The notes beneath the pieces were generated by a model. The model saw only the letters and a program-made list of their open reading frames with translations. It made no database searches and was not told the origin of the DNA. Position numbers and translations under genes: made by a program. From NCBI GenBank assembly GCA_944384825.1, contig CALWUT010000003.1, positions 1 to 64,000 on the forward strand: a DNA stretch of 64,000 nucleotides, given 5' to 3'. Below, in pieces: positions 63,915 through 64,000 of the stretch. The first letter of the stretch is position 1. The number at the start of each line of letters is the position of its first letter. The DNA comes from an uncultured Clostridia bacterium (GTDB lineage: Bacteria; Bacillota; Clostridia; Oscillospirales; Acutalibacteraceae).

Positions 63915-64000
63915 TTAATCTTCTCTTAATGCATCGAAAGTATCCATAAGATTTAACGTTCCATATCCCCATTGGACATTTGGGTATTCTCTGCTGTTGT
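63915..64000 (-). CDS. C-terminus of a subtilase (S8) protease, Csp-like, partial
   Basis: The last 28 codons on the minus strand, ending at TAA (63915-63917), read NSREYPNVQWGYGTLNLMDT then FDALRED. The motif YPNxxWGYGxLNLxxxF is the C-terminal signature of clostridial S8 serine peptidases such as the germination proteases CspA/B/C. The gene enters from beyond the right edge. It is convergent with pgeF. Confidence 0.7.
   Translation of the reverse strand, partial: NSREYPNVQWGYGTLNLMDTFDALRED

Overview
The window is about 64 kb of AT-rich DNA from a low-GC Firmicute of the Clostridia type. Lineage evidence: Shine-Dalgarno sites of the AGGAGG kind are everywhere, GTG and TTG starts are common, infC starts with ATT behind a leader, there is a CIRCE-hrcA-grpE-dnaK-dnaJ operon, the trmFO/topA/dprA block is typical, and a YabE-like 3D protein and the tail of a Csp-like subtilase point to a spore-forming ancestry. 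No species can be named from the sequence. Broken genes are frequent (prophage pieces, bacteriocin-like precursors, one damaged tRNA), which suggests a genome undergoing decay.

Layout. 1-930 holds prophage debris: a capsid fragment fused to a tape-measure fragment, and part of a ParB-like/methylase protein. 1088-4115 is a three-gene ABC importer behind a leader that encodes a Tyr-Tyr-Tyr-Tyr peptide and a set of mutually exclusive hairpins. 4225-6636 holds another eroded phage fragment and an HTH/C5-methylase/Eco47II-like restriction operon. 7328-8566 is a ferritin-like protein. 8815-10606 is an unusual module: a seven-helix membrane protein whose C-terminus looks like the Spo0A DNA-binding domain, beside two near-identical 46-residue secreted peptides with matching upstream boxes. 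11506-41504 is mostly core chromosome: recD2, infC-rpmI-rplT, a trmH-dprA-topA-trmFO-plsX-rnc-ftsY-yqeK-leuS run, adhE, ruvX, the heat-shock operon, a probable 6S RNA, pgsA, a ClpE-like ATPase and nrdR. 41644-49489 carries small secreted and double-glycine-leader proteins, glmS, a Nif3 family protein, trmK, a zinc ribbon, a DUF11 protein and a G5/3D wall protein.

49881-50275 has tRNA-Gln(CTG) and tRNA-Pro(CGG). Directly after the tRNA-Pro comes a degraded prophage on the minus strand (to about 56165): a chimeric tail/serine-recombinase ORF, a truncated portal gene, an intact AbiE toxin-antitoxin pair, a terminase broken by one stop and one frameshift, a Nudix/DUF952 pair and a repressor-like HTH. 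A 23-residue hydrophobic peptide gene follows.

56930-62399 is a plus-strand cluster that looks like the accessory end of an extracellular contractile injection system: a secreted coiled-coil protein, a Pvc16-like DUF4255 protein, a carboxypeptidase-regulatory-domain protein, a PAAR-like DUF4280 spike tip and a Pvc15-like double AAA ATPase. Sheath, tube and baseplate genes are not in this window. TspO, PgeF and the 3' end of a subtilase close the window.

Main points for follow-up: the membrane-Spo0A/peptide module, the Tyr-codon attenuator, the injection-system cluster, and the recombined prophage fragments that join phage genes into chimeric ORFs.
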